Below are positions 52,277 through 64,000 of a stretch of 64,000 bases of DNA, in pieces (the first letter of the stretch is position 1; each line of letters opens with the position of its first letter). Made by a program: the position numbers and the translations under genes. A model generated the notes under the pieces. That model did not search any database. It was given only the letters and a program-made list of their open reading frames with translations, and had not been told where the DNA came from. Source of the stretch: Hirudo medicinalis (Eukaryota > Annelida > Clitellata > Hirudinida > Hirudinidae); NCBI GenBank assembly GCA_011800805.1, contig MPNW01000148.1, positions 26,242-90,241 of the forward strand, given 5' to 3'.

Positions 52277-55200
52277 ATGACGAATGCTTCGGCGGCCAAA
52301 AACACGACTCTCCTGTTGCAGAGATTGAGATCGTTGTTTAAAAACACTTCTGTTGTGAATCCAGCTATAAATGCCTACATAGTTCCTTCTGGAGATGCCC
52401 ATTTGGTTTGTTTGAATTCTTTGCAATTGAATCAGAGATTATTTCACTAGATGTAAACTTTTTAATGATAAATTATTACAGTCCTTAGTAAGCACAGCAT
52501 CAAATTAATTATTTTGCAATTCGCTTCTCATTCAATTTTATTTTCAAAATATTGTTTTGTTTAGAGTGAATACATTGCTCCTTGTGATGCTAGGAGGGCT
52601 TTCATCTCTGGCTTTACTGGCTCATATGGTGAGTACATTTATTCAAATTTATTTGTTAGTTGTTATTTGTTTGTTGTTATTTTGTTATTTGTTAGTTGTT
52701 TATTAATTTGGTTAGTGATCTGTCATTAAGCATATGCAAATTAAGTAATGCATTATTTGGTTACAATGCTTACTTTAAGTGGACAGTCAAATGACATTAG
52801 TTGAACTTTGAACGACGTCACCGAAAAGCTTTTTGCCGACATAAATGTCAAAAGCAGTCATTTCTCCTGTCAAGGACTTATGATTATAATTACAATTTCC
52901 ATTAGAATTTTTATTCAATTTGATTAAATTTTTGAACAACTTCAATGCTTCAGGGGTGGCGATCATCACCGAGGCCAAGGCAGCCATGTGGACCGACGGA
53001 AGGTATTTCTTACAGGCTGCTGAGCAAATGGATGAGAACTGGACTCTGATGAAACTGGGTGCTTTTTTTGGGGATAATTTGAAATTTATTATATTAAACA
53101 TTGTGTAATTTTAATTGACCCTATGTGTGACCTTATGAATGCATGTTGTAGTAAACTAATTAAAATTTCAATTTAATAAAAATATGTTTCTTAATGAGGA
53201 GCAAATCTTATGTTTACAGTCTATGGTTTAAGGTATTTCTCGGACTTTACAAACTTTACTGTAAAAACTTGTTACTATTTATTACTTAATTCATTATTCA
53301 TTTGTTTAATCAACAGGTGTTCCTACCACTCCATCCCAAGAAAAGTGGCTTAATATGGTATGATTGCCATAGTGTTTTATAAAAATTTATTTGTTAAATT
53401 GCTAAACGACGACTTATACAAGTCGTTATTTTATTATAGGAATTACCGCCAAATGGAAAGGTTGGTGTCGATCCTTACCTGATGTCACAGAGTAAGTTTG
53501 ATATTGAAGTTAATTAAGCACAATTTTAGAATATAAAAAAATTTTTTTTGTTTTTATTTAATTTCACAGACTCCTGGGAGGAAATGGCTCAGAAACTCAA
53601 AGCTGACGGTCACAATCTTGTGCCCGTGTCGTCAAACTTGATCGACAGAATCTGGGAGGACAAGCCATCCAGACCTCTCGACAAGATTTTTGTCCACAAA
53701 CAGGAATTTGCAGGTTTCACAAGGATTAAAAATTGTCTATTGTTAGCTTATCATCTTTCATATCGCCTTGTTTTTTTATGTCATCACTTTATCGAGCATT
53801 TATCTTGCTTGATTTGCTGCACATTTTACAAGGACAGTTCAGATTTCATCAGTGAAGGAGGAAATGAATTTTGAAGTGGTTTTGTTTTTAAATTATCATC
53901 ACCTCGTTTCTTCATCATCAGCTCATTTCATTATCATTTTGTTATCATCAGATCAATTCATTCTCATCAGTTCATTTCGCTATCATCAGATCGTTTCATT
54001 CAGTAGAATTTTGGATGTTCTCCTCAACAATTTCAAAAATCAATATCACTTCATATTGAATTATTTAAATCACTGAATTCATTCACCAGGAACATCATGG
54101 CAGGATAAGATTTCCCTAATAAGAACAAAGATGGCTGCAATTCATGCCTCTGTTCTGGTTGTTTCTGCTTTGGATGAAGTGGCTTGGTTGCTGAACCTGA
54201 GGGGCTCTGACATTCCTTACAATCCTGTCTTCTTCTCCTACCTCATCATCACCAACAACACCATAATGTGAGTCATTTCCCTCAAACCTTGTCAATGCTT
54301 TGATTTCTTAATTTCATTGAGTTGTAAAACAACATGCTTTTTGTAAAAGATGAACATCCTGGCCATAATTCTTGATATTATTCATTTAACAATAAATAAT
54401 TTAAAATTCGAAGTATTCAAACATCGGTCGATTTGATGCTAAATTGGCATGATTTCATTAGTTAATAACTTTATTATAAAATGTTTTAAACGTGTTGTGT
54501 TTATTCTGTCGACGTCTGGTAATTATTGCCGTCTGGTTGACATGTCACAGCTTAATCTCTGCAGACCTGATCTGATTTCTGTTTAAGTCATTTGTTTTTA
54601 TGAAAATTTCATGAAAAAAAGTTTATACACAGCATAATGAGCTTCCACAAGAAGACATCCGCCAATGCTCATTAATAATCAAGTTAAGTAGTTATTAATT
54701 CAGCAGTTAATTTCACGTCAGGTTCTTCGTAGACGAAGAGAAATTGTGCGACGAGTTGCGAACACATCTCAACATTTCTGGTGGAAACGACGAGGACAAC
54801 AAGGTGATCGTCAGACCTTACGATCGGGTCGTCGATGAATTGAGGGCACTGGCGTCCAATGACACCGGGAAGATATGCGTTAGTGATTATTATTTTTATT
54901 CCTCATTGTCTGATCTTATGGTGATGAACTTTGTCTTGGTTAATTCAGTTTATTGTTTTGGTTATTTATATTGGCATTTATGTCATCATTTATTTACTTG
55001 TGATGAACTTCTATTTGAACAGATATCTCCTATGACAAACCAAGCCATTTCACAAGTGGTTCCAAAAGTGAGTGGCAACAAAACAATTGTCTACTCACTG
55101 TCATCGCATCAAAACGAATGTTATTTTTAAATGTCGATTGAGTGATTTTTGTGTAATTAAATTATTTCCACTAATTGAGTAGTAATTTCGATATTGCTGT

Positions 55201-57653
55201 TGTCAGGAGAAACTGGTGAAAGAATACTCGCCTATTGCAAAAGAGAAGACGGTCAAAAATGAAGTTGAAATGCAAGGCATGAGGAACTGCCATGTAATAA
55301 TGATTTTCCATTTCATTTATCTTGGAAAATTAATTCCAGCATATTTTTAATTGCATTAAATCGAGTTTGAATAGTTGATTAATCAAAATAATGGATAATT
55401 TTCAAAATAAATAATATTATATTATTATGCATGACAGGTAATTATAATATTACCAATTATGATTAAATCATATCGCCACATCGTCAGGTTCGGGACGCTG
55501 TGGCTCTGTGTGAGTTTTTCTCGTGGTTTGAAAAAGAGGTACCGAGCAGAAATGTTACTGAAATAGAAGCTGCCGATTACGCTGAGGCCTGCAGGAAGTG
55601 TGGAAGTTTTTATCACATCTTGTTAATTAATAATTAATAATCATTGATCATTCAATTCTCTCATCAATGAAATATCAACCTCAATCTTGCTCCTTCAATA
55701 TTCTTTACCTGCTACTTAAAAAATCTTATAAATTGTGTTATATTAGTACTACTGACTTATTTAATAATTTCCAGGAAACAGACTAATTTTGTCAGTCTCA
55801 GTTTTGACACGATTTCTTCCACTGGTCCACATGGTGCCATAATCCACTACAAGTAAGATTTCAATTATTAGAATAATTATAATAAATATTATTTAATAAT
55901 ATTTTATTACAATAATTTTAATTTTAAACGATATTAATTGTAATAATAAACAATAACATTTGTATTTGAATCTTTAATTAATATTTTAATATTGCTTCCA
56001 CTTTATTTGTTCAAACTACTGATTATATTCATGCTATTTTTTATTATTGGAATTGTTGCTGGAATCTTTAACACTGCTTCTGTGTCTGTTTCAGACCAAC
56101 TCCAGAAACAGACAAAGTCATTTCAGTAGATGAATTGTACCTTATTGATTCTGGAGCTCAATACTTGTGAGTAACTCTGAAGTAATTTGAATAAATTAAT
56201 TTCTGATATTATAATTTAGGACCATTTGTTGTGATGAGGTCACCAAGACTCAAAAAAAAACTTAATTAAAAATAGTGGATAATGTTTTTAATGTCACAAT
56301 AAATGATTGTAATGGGCTGTTATTGCTTTCATCAGAGATGGTACGACCGACATAACGAGGACAATTCACTTGGGAACTCCATCGGAATATGAAAAGGTTG
56401 CTGACATTAAAATGTTATGCCTTCCTTGTCGGATGAAATGTCTTTTTAATAATGTCGATCATAAGTAATTTATGCTAATTGTTTTATTTGATTGATTTAT
56501 TGTCACAAACAAGTTCATAATTTATCAATTTTATGTCCAACTTCAGGAATGTTTCACCTCCGTTCTCAAAGGTCAAATCGCTTTGGACACAGCAGTTTTT
56601 CCCAACGACACCAAGGGTGGGCTCTTAGCTGCTTTTCAGTCTGCTTATATTTTCTTTGACTGTCATGACTGTCCAGGATTTATTACTTATTAGTTGTAAT
56701 TTAAAAAACTAACTTTATTATTTACTGATTGACAGGTTAGGTTGTGTATCAACTGCAATAGTAAACCATCTTATTAGAAGTCTTGCTTATTGATATCAGA
56801 GTTATTGATTTGCAACAATGTTTGCTTACTTAATGGATGACAACTCACCTGGTTTTAAGAAAAACTAATAATTTGTTCCAGGCATCATCCTCGACAACTT
56901 CGCTCGTCAGCATCTCTGGAACCTCGGACTCGACTTCAGACATGGAACTGGTCACGGAGTTGGATCATTTCTCAATGTTCATGAAGGTAAGAGGAGATTA
57001 TCAAATTAAAACATTACTTTTTGGTTACTGTTAAATTCATAAATGCTTTGCAACAAATCAAACTTATACGTACATTTTTCTTATTTTACGAAAGTCAATT
57101 TTCTCTGGATGTTGTTTTGAACTAGCTTCGATGCTTTTCAGGTCCCATCGGAATATCACCAAAAATAAGACCAGACGACATCCCTTTGAAGAAGGGAATG
57201 GTTCTGAGCAATGAGCCAGGATATTATGAAGATGGGAAGTTTGGAATAAGAATCGAAAACCTTTTCACCGTCGTCAACGCCCAGACCAAGGTTTTCCTGA
57301 ATATCTGTGTCTCACTTAACTTTTTGATAGTTATTGAATTGCACATTGTTCGCTTCAGTACAATTACCAGGGAATCGGTTTCCTGACGTGCGAGATGATC
57401 TCATTGGTGCCGATCCAAACCAAGCTGATCAACAAGTCTCTGTTGACTCAGAAGGAGGTAAAGCCTGTTGTTTTGTTTCAACCAGCCATTCTCAGAATCC
57501 ACCTTAAGCAGCCTACTACCCAATTTTAACCAACAGTTAGAGTGGGTGAACAACTACAACAAAATGTGTCTCGATGTTGTCGGACCTGAAATTCAGAGAC
57601 AAGGACTTGAAGATGCTTACCAATGGTTACTGAAGGAGACGAGGCCTCTGTAA
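52277..57653 (+). CDS. XPNPEP1: Cytosolic Xaa-Pro aminopeptidase 1 (19 exons, 620 aa)
   Basis: Nineteen exons (52277-52405, 52565-52628, 52954-53058, 53317-53357, 53440-53491, 53570-53713, 54090-54267, 54722-54878, 55023-55067, 55207-55293, 55488-55597, 55775-55852, 56095-56166, 56336-56396, 56547-56616, 56882-56986, 57142-57290, 57359-57457, 57537-57653) join in phase. The enzyme removes an N-terminal residue that precedes proline. Three domains are present: creatinase-like N domain ([20 protein letters not shown]), middle domain ([19 protein letters not shown]) and C-terminal pita-bread fold. Metal ligands are Asp415 (LIDSGAQY), Asp426 (GTTDITRT), His489 (HGTGHGVG), Glu524 (SNEPGYYE) and Glu538 (GIRIEN). 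The first three fall at the same numbers as in human XPNPEP1 (623 aa). With no signal peptide it should be the soluble, two-Mn form. An active enzyme is expected. Confidence 0.96.
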
Positions 57654-58434
57654 ACAAGACAGCTTCATGACTTCAAGACAAACTTTAAGCTTGATTTATG
57701 ATGACAATTTGATGAACAAATCCAGAAGCAACTCAGGAATTATTTATTTTCTTAGAACTCAAATTGCATAAATTTATAATAAAGGCTGAAATATACTCTA
57801 AAAATGGGTTGGATGTTATAGTGGCAATTTGTAACCTCATTAAAAACATTTTTAATTATAGAGACCCTCGCAAGTCAAAAGTTGCAAGTGATAGCTTGAG
57901 TCAGCATTGTTAGAAATTGGTGCGCACTTACAAATAGTGAAGAACCATCCAACATTGTTCTGTGAGTGAAAGACATGAACTGATAAAATCAGCCTAGGAA
58001 TGGCAAAAAGTAAGCAATAGAGAAGGCCAGTCTTAACATCCTAACTAGGAACCTGGTGGGGCCTGGTTGTCCCTCTGTGATATGAACTGGAGCTTTTGCC
58101 TGGCTTATGTGGCCTTTGTGCGTGTTTCAAAAATACTGCATTTGAAAGAGTTATAAGACACTAGAAACTAGAAAAATAAAAGGCGATATCAACTTGAAGG
58201 TTCAAATGACACAATAATGTTAACAATAACAATAATAATAATAATGATGATTGAAAAATCAACTTTGGTTAGTAATGCCACCTTAAAGGTCAGTCAAGAC
58301 ATTTTAAGCTAATTTATAAAACAAGTTTCACCAAGTAGAACCCATTTAAATTATCTCACATTAAATGTTCTAATAAAAGCACGACACATGAGGTGGCTTT
58401 CCATCAAAATGAATAATCGACCCGTTTAATTAGT
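57654..58434. other. Convergent intergenic region (aminopeptidase P / PGC-1)
   Basis: It holds both 3'UTRs. An AATAAAG about 125 bp after the peptidase stop (57778) is a plausible polyadenylation signal. A short AAT tract lies at 58230-58245. Confidence 0.5.
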
Positions 58435-61400
58435 CTATCGTCTGCTCCTCACGGTGTCTCTGAGGAGTTCATCAAAACTTTTTGAAGTTCTCATCACACC
58501 TGCAATGTATTCCTCAGTTACTTGCATGTTTCCATCTGCAAATACATTTTACCAGCTCACAAGTTAGTTAATGCTTGAAAATCTGAACATTAACTCAGAG
58601 GGTTGCATTCCTACGAGCAGCATTGAAAGTGACAGTTGTTAGGTGTTGCATTCACAACTGAACGCGCACTGCTACAAAGCACTTTTGTGAAGCAACACAA
58701 ATGGCATAAGCTTGTGTTTGTGGCACTACAGAAATGTACTATTTATTAAAATTGATTTTAAAACAGTATATTTCCATAAACAGAGGCAAACGATGCATCA
58801 CAAATACATCACATTTTGAGGTACATCACAAAATAGCACCCATCCCACACATCTGCTCAAAGTTCAAATGTCGGTTCAGTAATAAATAAATAATGTGAAG
58901 TTACAAGGACATTTTCATCATGCATTTTTTTCACAAATATTTTTTTTTAAATATTTTATTTTATTTTTACTTGATGATATTTAATAAATCGTAGTTAAGC
59001 AATCAGTTAACAGAATTATTGACATTGACTTAGTTGCTATGTGAACGAAAATGGAAAATATCTCTTGTCGCACAATTATTTAGCAATTATTCACTGCAAC
59101 GTTTATTTTTAAAATATTAACCCAGGTCTGTGTAATCAGCCTTGCAAAACCTTCTTCTTCCCCCAAAGCAAATGTCCCAGTGCTCACAACCAGGTAGCCT
59201 GTTGCCTTCTGCAAATGGCATTTGTTCACCACATTTATCACAAGAGCATTATCATAACATAATAATATCACTAGCATAATATAGTAATTACATTTTAGCA
59301 ATATAAATAATAATTGCAAATATTAGTTCAATTTGCAACCGAGTTCTATTTATGATATCTTTCCTGGGAACAAAAATGTTTTCTGATCATTTCAATAAGC
59401 AATAAACAAGAAATAAATGAAAGAAATTTAAAAATAACTTCAACAATTCAATAACAACAACAATAACAGTAATATTAATAATAATTGCAATCCTCACTTT
59501 CAACAGCTTGTTTGCTTCCCTCATAATTCTCATAAGTCACAAATCCGTAATTGTCCCTGAATTAACATTTATAACATCACAAGGTCACTTATTTTCAATC
59601 ATCAATGCCACAAAGTTATTGTTATTATTATTTATAATTTAAGTTAGTAATTAATACATAATGGCAAACACATGTTTAAAATTTTTAAGTGCGCTACAAA
59701 AACAACTTAGACAAAAATTAATGCCTGGCCTAAAAACTTATCAAAATAACATTTCATCTTAAAGTTGAACTGCACAATGTAAATTTCAACTTATTATGTC
59801 AATGAGTTAACCTTTTAACTGTTGCACAACAAACAAATACTTGGAAGACGTGCTCGCTCGGCTTGCACAAGATTTATTGTTAGAAGTTTGACAAAAGTGA
59901 GTCATCTTTTAGCAACTTAGCAAAAAAAACCATCTTAAGCCATGTTTACAAAAAATTGTGAAGTCGTAATAATAGTCTGTTTAAATTTTCAAAGCCGTGA
60001 CAATAATTTATAAAATGCGCCCGAGTTCATTTCTGTCGATTTACATATCCTGGAAAATTATGCGATTGCACGACCAAACAAGATGCCAATCGTTTTTATT
60101 TTTATTGATCACAGTTGAAATGCTTCGATTAACTGAATGAAAAGATGGTCAAAAGGGCTATCATGAAGCCCAACATAAGAACTATTTCATGATAGGCATG
60201 TACACAATGCATTGTATATTGTACAACTGTACACAATGCAATGTCCTTCTTAGGTACGAGCCGGCAATGCCAAACAACAATGTCGATGACGACACGACTC
60301 ACTCACCCCGACTCTCTGAAGTGCACGGAACATTCCGCAATTCCGCCGAACCTTTGGAACAGTTCCATCAGTTCCTTCCTGGAAAAACCTCGAGGAATCC
60401 TCCCAATGTAAACGATCCTCCTCTCCAGCTGCTCAGAATTAGTATTCAACATCATGTCATGCCATCTTAAATTAACATATGATTAACTACTAATTAATGT
60501 ATGCTTAAAAGTTATCGTGTTAGCGTTCCAGTCTGATGATGTCTTGGAACAAAACAAAATTACTAGATTGACAACATTATGATCAGTGCAAATTTCTCAC
60601 GGATTTGGATTTTGTGGACGATTCCCTTTCTGTGGTTTCACTTTCCTTATCCAAATTATCATTCCTAATATAACCAAAATTAAATTAAATTCATTCATTT
60701 AAGAATATTCAAAGACTATGTTATTATTATTATTATTATTATTGCTGTTATTAAAATGACAACAATGGTAGAGCAGATGGAATGTTGGTAGGATTAATTT
60801 TATGGCAGATGATGGTGATGATACTCGTTGGCAATTGTTTTTTTCGTAACAACACACTGCATGCCACCATTTAATAGAACATTGTAGGGAACCTCCTTCC
60901 AGAATGTTCCCTGACAGAACTGCACTTTTTCTTATAAATTGTTTTTGCTGTACTGGTTCGACCTCTCGACCTTCCCCTCGATCTCGATCGACCTCTTGAC
61001 CTTCCTCTCGATCTCGATCGACCTCTTGACTTGGATCTGACTTTGTTGACATCTTTGTGTTTTGCTCTGCAGCAGCGTTTCCTGCCTTCCGACCTGAGCA
61101 ACTCTCTCTGACATGAAACAGAAGGCTTTTCATCGTCGAAGGTTGGTAGAGAGAACTTCACCTCGCTAAATTTCTCATCATACTTTATGCTATTGGTGAA
61201 GCAGCTTTGGTAAGCAGGAATCTGAAAACAATTATTGTTATAATCATTACATGACAAAACATTAGATTGCTTCTTAATCTGTAGATAAATAAAAAGCCTG
61301 GCAGCTGAAAAAACTAGCCTTATCAAGCACAAGGCTTTCATAAGATGAGTGTTGCTCCACTTCTGGAAATTCCAACTCGGAAGGATTTAAATGAATATTT

Positions 61401-62103
61401 CTCACGATGCCATGAGCTGGCCTAGACAGTACAGTGTAATAATTGGGCAACTTATCAAAAAATTCCGGAGTCCCAGAGCCACCTTTGCAGGCCAACACGT
61501 CCTCCAGGGGAGTAATTGTGTGACTTCTCCCTCTTCCAAATGGTCCTCCGGCCATACCTCCACCCTTCTTGTGCTTTCCAAAGTTACAACCTCGACCTCT
61601 GTAAAGGTGATGTGTAATGGCCTTATTAGCTGGCAGCTGGTGATCTGAACTTTCTGAAGAAGAATCATCGGTCCAAGAAGAATCAGTCAAATCATCCATG
61701 TTCTTTTGTCCACCTTTACTAAATTTCTGATATGGATTGTCTTTGATAAAGTAAGGTTGCTGACAAAACCAATCATTATCCCCTTCCAAAGTCTCAGCTA
61801 TTGCATCATCACTTTGACATTTGATGACAGTGATTTCTTGACCACAATCATCTTTGTCAATTACATTAACTAAATGAGAGCCAGTTGGATCTTCACATTC
61901 TTCCTTATTTAGAGAGGCACAAACAGGTAAATCTTGTTTCAAAGATATTTCCTTTTCTATTAATGGTTGCACTAATAAAAATGTAAGCAAATAGATAAAA
62001 AGTGTATATAAACTTGTCAAATATAAAAAAAACCCAAACCTTCTTCAAAACATGACAAGAGGCTCCCTAAATCACTGGCACTGATACCTAGATGGGATTT
62101 CAT
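58435..62103 (-). CDS. PPARGC1-like: PGC-1/Spargel transcriptional coactivator (8 exons, 477 aa)
   Basis: Exons 62103-62040, 61971-61331, 61221-60926, 60664-60601, 60428-60307, 59556-59498, 59208-59122 and 58535-58435 close in phase (1434 bp). The C-terminus identifies it: an RRM with RRIVYIGRIPRGFSRKELME and SGDNYGFVTYENYEG. Then come ICFGGRRRFCKADYTDL and an ending SFDELLRDTVRSRR, all in the order of PGC-1 family proteins. An RS-type segment (SRGRSRSRGRSRGRSRSR) lies before the RRM. Near the N-terminus DLGSLLSCF contains an LxxLL box for nuclear receptor binding. PGC-1 proteins coactivate nuclear receptors and NRF factors and drive mitochondrial gene expression. At 477 residues it is shorter than vertebrate PGC-1alpha (about 800). 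The exon 2 donor (GTGCTT) and exon 5 acceptor are weak sites chosen by phase. Confidence 0.9.
60958..61036 (-). repeat. Coding tandem repeat for the RS domain
   Basis: Two nearly identical 36-bp units (AGGTCGATCGAGATCGAG plus AGGAAGGTCAAG on the minus strand) and a partial third encode the Arg/Ser/Gly repeat of the PGC-1-like protein. In-frame unit changes here would alter RS-domain length without a frameshift. Confidence 0.85.
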
Positions 62104-62870
62104 ATTTTACAAACATTTTCCAAAATTTTAAGCTGCTTCTTAATCTTACAGAAAACTTATATTATGTAGTAGCTTACAATGTTTACCAAATCACATGATT
62201 TATATTACATAATATGAAAAAAAAATTCTATATTAAAGGCAGCGTTTATTACTCTAAAGTCTTATACTATTCGCAAAAGTACAACCATCAATTGTGAGTG
62301 ACTCCATGTCCCAATAACTTATTAATTAACAAATCATTATACGTTGCTAAGACAATTAGCCGACACACGACACCCCGATCCTCGTTGAGCGTCTCAAAAC
62401 TCTGAAATGAATAAATATTGCGAGCAAATCAAAATGCTCTTGAATATTAATGAGAACCAAGCGCTAAAGTTGAAGCACGAACATTTTCGCAAGTGTTGTC
62501 TTAATCATCTCCTTGTGAAATGGATTTTAAATTAAAATTTGTAATACAATTTTCGGAACACGAAATCTTAATTGAAATTCAAAATTGTGTCAATTCAAGT
62601 TGGCGTCTATAAAAAACAGTCTTGTCACGATTAACAAATTGTCAGCATTAGTCCCGGAATGTGGGCAGAGGCTTTTTGCTCGGAATTTGAAGACACCTAA
62701 TATTCATGAGGGTAGGAAATGTCAAAAAAATTTTTATGTGCAGTTTTCTCTTATTTTTCTTTTATTTAATTTAATAAACTAATGAATCTACAAGAACACA
62801 TTATTTTGTTATTCAACCAACGCCATATACCCGTAGCTCGGCATTTAAAAAAATGTTACAAAACGCAGCT
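62104..62870. other. Upstream region of the PGC-1-like gene
   Basis: No exon chain found. The promoter of the PGC-1-like gene should lie here. The right part grades into the 5'-truncated retrotransposon. Confidence 0.4.
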
Positions 62871-62889
62871 CCTCTCCTCAGTAATATTA

Positions 62890-64000
62890 AGTATCTTCAA
62901 ATCGATGTGCATCTAACATTTTATCTCTTAATGTTAAGAAGACTACATGTTATTGTTTATAAAGTTTACATGTTATTTCATAAACCAACAAAAAAAAATA
63001 ATACATCTCGACAACCACCACATTCGTATTGGCGACTCCTTTCTATCTCGAGTTGACAATTGTAAATTTCTTGGAATCATCATTGACCAACACCTTACTT
63101 TCAAGCCACATATTCAATACCTCACTAGCAAGATTTCAAAAAACATCGGAATTATTTCCCATAACCTTCGCTTTATCACCTCGTCGATAGCTGTAATGTT
63201 ATACTATTCCTTCATATTTCCATATTTAAATTATTGTAATCTGGTTTGGGCTTGTAATTATCCATCCTACCTGCTTCCCTTACTTAAACTCCAANTCGCT
63301 TTATCACCTCGTCGATAGCTGTAATGTTATACTATTCCTTCATATTTCCATATTTAAATTATTGTAATCTGGTTTGGGCTTGTAATTATCCATCCTACCT
63401 GCTTCCCTTACTTAAACTCCAAAAAAGATATATTCATATTGCGTTGCACCTACCCTACAACTCTCATACAGACCATCTTTTCAAAAAAACTCAAGATTCT
63501 TAAAGTATATCAAATTAACCACCACCACACCGACATCTTTATGTACAAACTGGACCATCACATGCTTCCCTACTTATATAATGAACTTATTGTAACTCAC
63601 TCACCACTACATTCTTATGCACTACGATCCATCCCAAAATACAAATCATCCTTTGCCAAATCCAACACACTACTTCATTCCATCACATGCTCGGGCCCTA
63701 AAATATATTCAAAAATCCTAGCCATAATATTTTCTCAACCGAACCTATCTTCTTTTAATCGCATGCTCAAACACTTCATTATTAATTCGCCATCATTTCT
63801 CTGACATCTCATTCACTCTCCGTCCACAAATAATAGACCCATAGTCACAATTCAACGGTTCTTTAAATATGGTATGGGTTGTCCAGAGAGCGGGATACTA
63901 ATCCCTTAGGATCAACCCTTGAGCGGGCATAATTGTTGTTTGTTTTTTATATATTCATGTTGTTTATTTTCTTGTTTCTGCTCAATAAAAAGGAAAAAAA
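62890..64000 (+). mobile_element. 3' part of a CR1/Jockey-type non-LTR retrotransposon, frameshifted
   Basis: Pieces in different frames together resemble the end of a reverse transcriptase: YMLFHKPTKK, then VDNCKFLGIIIDQHLTFKPH, then LYYSFIFPYLNYCNLVWACN, then RYIHIALHLPYNSHTDHLFK and KVYQINHHHTDIFMYK. Frame changes lie at A-runs near 62990 and 63485, and the RT core upstream is missing. A 3'UTR with CCCTTAGGATCAACCCTTGA and an A-rich end (AATAAAAAGG) runs to the window border. The copy is truncated and inactive. The internal duplication described separately accounts for an extra repeated block. Confidence 0.85.
63168..63422. repeat. Exact 127-bp direct duplication around a single N
   Basis: Bases 63168-63294 and 63296-63422 appear identical over 127 bp and are separated only by N at 63295. 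Collapsing the two restores a normal reverse transcriptase order (LLPLLKLQ followed by KRYIHIALH). This points to two overlapping contigs placed end to end rather than to a biological duplication. Confidence 0.9.

Overview
The window is nuclear DNA from an animal, most likely a non-arthropod protostome. The genome is AT-rich, genes are split by many short GT-AG introns, and the standard genetic code fits throughout. The protein set is metazoan: a cytoplasmic intermediate filament protein with a lamin-type tail, a Gfi1/Senseless zinc-finger factor, profilin, RNF181, cytosolic aminopeptidase P and a PGC-1/Spargel coactivator. I cannot name the phylum. Nothing here is prokaryotic and there are no operons. 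All gene models were built by hand from splice sites and codon phase; for every complete model the exon phases close into one open frame.

Layout. 1-10.2 kb: no gene found, only microsatellites and a decayed non-LTR reverse transcriptase. 10.2-19.0 kb (+): a 17-exon gene for a 1539-residue multipass membrane protein of a family I do not recognise; it is the most unusual object here. 19.4-21.7 kb (-): terminal exons of one or two genes, cut by a 949-base N gap beside a TGA repeat. 22.5-26.2 kb (-): a four-exon gene for a 66-residue protein whose first intron holds a TIR transposon with a MITE nested in it. 26.9-30.5 kb (-): intermediate filament gene with TATA box and 5'UTR intron. 35.3-37.3 kb (-): senseless/Gfi1-like factor. 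40.2-43.9 kb (-): GH13 alpha-glucosidase. 44.3-46.1 kb: repeats, including a Tc1-like element with intact ends.

47.3-49.6 kb (-): profilin, divergent from 50.0-50.8 kb (+) RNF181 with about 400 bp between start codons. 52.3-57.7 kb (+): aminopeptidase P, 620 residues, all metal ligands present. 58.4-62.1 kb (-): compact PGC-1/Spargel homologue, convergent with the peptidase. 62.9 kb to the end: 3' part of a non-LTR retrotransposon containing an exact 127-bp duplication around a single N, probably an assembly join.

The genes look like an ordinary mix of housekeeping and developmental genes rather than one pathway. The only spacing that suggests shared regulation is the profilin/RNF181 head-to-head pair.
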